Assembly (NCBI RefSeq): GCF_014199195.1
Contig: NZ_JACIJE010000005.1
Span: 124,001 to 188,000 of the forward strand
Origin: Neoroseomonas alkaliterrae
Lineage (GTDB): Bacteria; Pseudomonadota; Alphaproteobacteria; Acetobacterales; Acetobacteraceae
Reading direction: 5' to 3'
DNA length: 64,000 bases
Shown: in pieces, positions 63,853 to 64,000 of the stretch
How the letters are laid out: each line of letters begins with the position of its first letter
Numbering within the stretch: the stretch's first letter is position 1
Translations under genes and position numbers: made by a program
The notes under the pieces: model-generated
Database searches by the model: none
What the model was told of the DNA's origin: nothing
Seen by the model: the letters and a program-made list of their open reading frames with translations, nothing else

Positions 63853-64000
63853 ATGCGCCTGCTTCCCGCCTTCGCCCTTTCCGCCTCGCTCGCCCTCGGC
63901 GCCTGTCAGCACCCGGACGGGACCACCGACTGGGGCGGCACGCTCGCGCTCGGTGGCGGCATCGCGGCGCTGACCGGGGTCGCGCTGCTCGCCGCCAATG
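63853..64000 (+). CDS. Lipoprotein, N-terminal part (cut by window edge)
   Basis: Open to the right edge, 49 codons visible. A lipoprotein signal is clear: MRLLPAFALSASLALGAC with lipobox L-G-A-C and Cys18 as the acylated residue. The mature part has a Gly-rich hydrophobic stretch (TLALGGGIAALTGVALLAA). AGGAGG lies nine bases before the ATG. Family unknown from the visible part. Confidence 0.75.
   Translation, partial: MRLLPAFALSASLALGACQHPDGTTDWGGTLALGGGIAALTGVALLAAN

Overview
The window is one very G+C-rich, densely packed bacterial chromosome segment. Third codon positions are almost all G or C, and most neighbouring genes overlap by 1 to 4 bases. Gene content and order point to an alphaproteobacterium, most likely of the Acetobacteraceae (Roseomonas-like). 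Supporting features are the pcm-tolC-popZ-valS block, the ffh-rpsP-rimM-trmD-rplS-leuCDB block, a Bug-family solute-binding protein and an IalB-family protein. The organism is inferred from content and not proven. I see no rRNA, CRISPR array, phage, transposase or origin, so this is ordinary chromosome carrying several catabolic modules.

Layout. 1-3980 (minus): pcm, tolC, popZ and the 5' part of valS. 4089-4296 (plus): tRNA-Cys and tRNA-Asn. 4262-13057: a carbon-phosphorus (C-P) lyase locus. A PhnM paralogue and the regulator PhnF run leftward. They are divergent from a tightly coupled operon phnG-H-I-J-K-L-M plus a DUF1045 2H-phosphoesterase gene, and phnN converges on its end. A perfect TGTCTAGACA palindrome lies between phnF and phnG and is the probable PhnF operator. 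13137-18184: gamma-glutamyltransferase-like enzyme, unknown protein, amidohydrolase, 2OG-Fe(II) oxygenase and LutA-like protein. 18256-22478: SirB1-like protein, hemW, two MAPEG genes around a YbaK-type deacylase, rhodanese and a lone receiver protein. 22568-27271: MFS exporter, alpha-hydroxy-acid oxidase, oxaloacetate-decarboxylase-like enzyme and M20 peptidase. 27277-31158: trehalose operon otsB-GH15-otsA. 31246-31424: two tRNA-Arg(ACG) genes. 31531-41459: leuCDB, the ribosome/SRP block, infC (probably initiated at AUA) and thrS.

41521-49779: two glycosyltransferases, a small membrane protein, a three-gene catabolic operon (lactonase-type metallo-hydrolase, beta-hydroxyacid dehydrogenase, carboxymuconolactone-decarboxylase-like protein) divergent from a haloacetate-dehalogenase-like hydrolase, then DinB, double-GNAT and aminotransferase genes. 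49876-56832: rlmN, IalB-like protein, methyltransferase, Bug binding protein, flavodoxin-like protein, a second CMD protein and a ThDP enzyme. 56897-63271: RND efflux pump with adaptor and a pair of peptide-type ABC ATPases. 63460-64000: a single-domain Lrp-type RAM protein and the start of a lipoprotein gene.

The phn locus is the most coherent system. PhnGHIJKLM would convert alkylphosphonates to alkane plus ribose-1,2-cyclic-phosphate-5-phosphate. PhnP is absent, and a 2H phosphoesterase sits where PhnP would be needed; PhnN could finish conversion to PRPP. No phosphonate transporter is present in the window. Apart from the tRNA-bearing gaps and 38268-38854 (which holds one uncertain ORF), no stretch over 300 bases lacks a gene.
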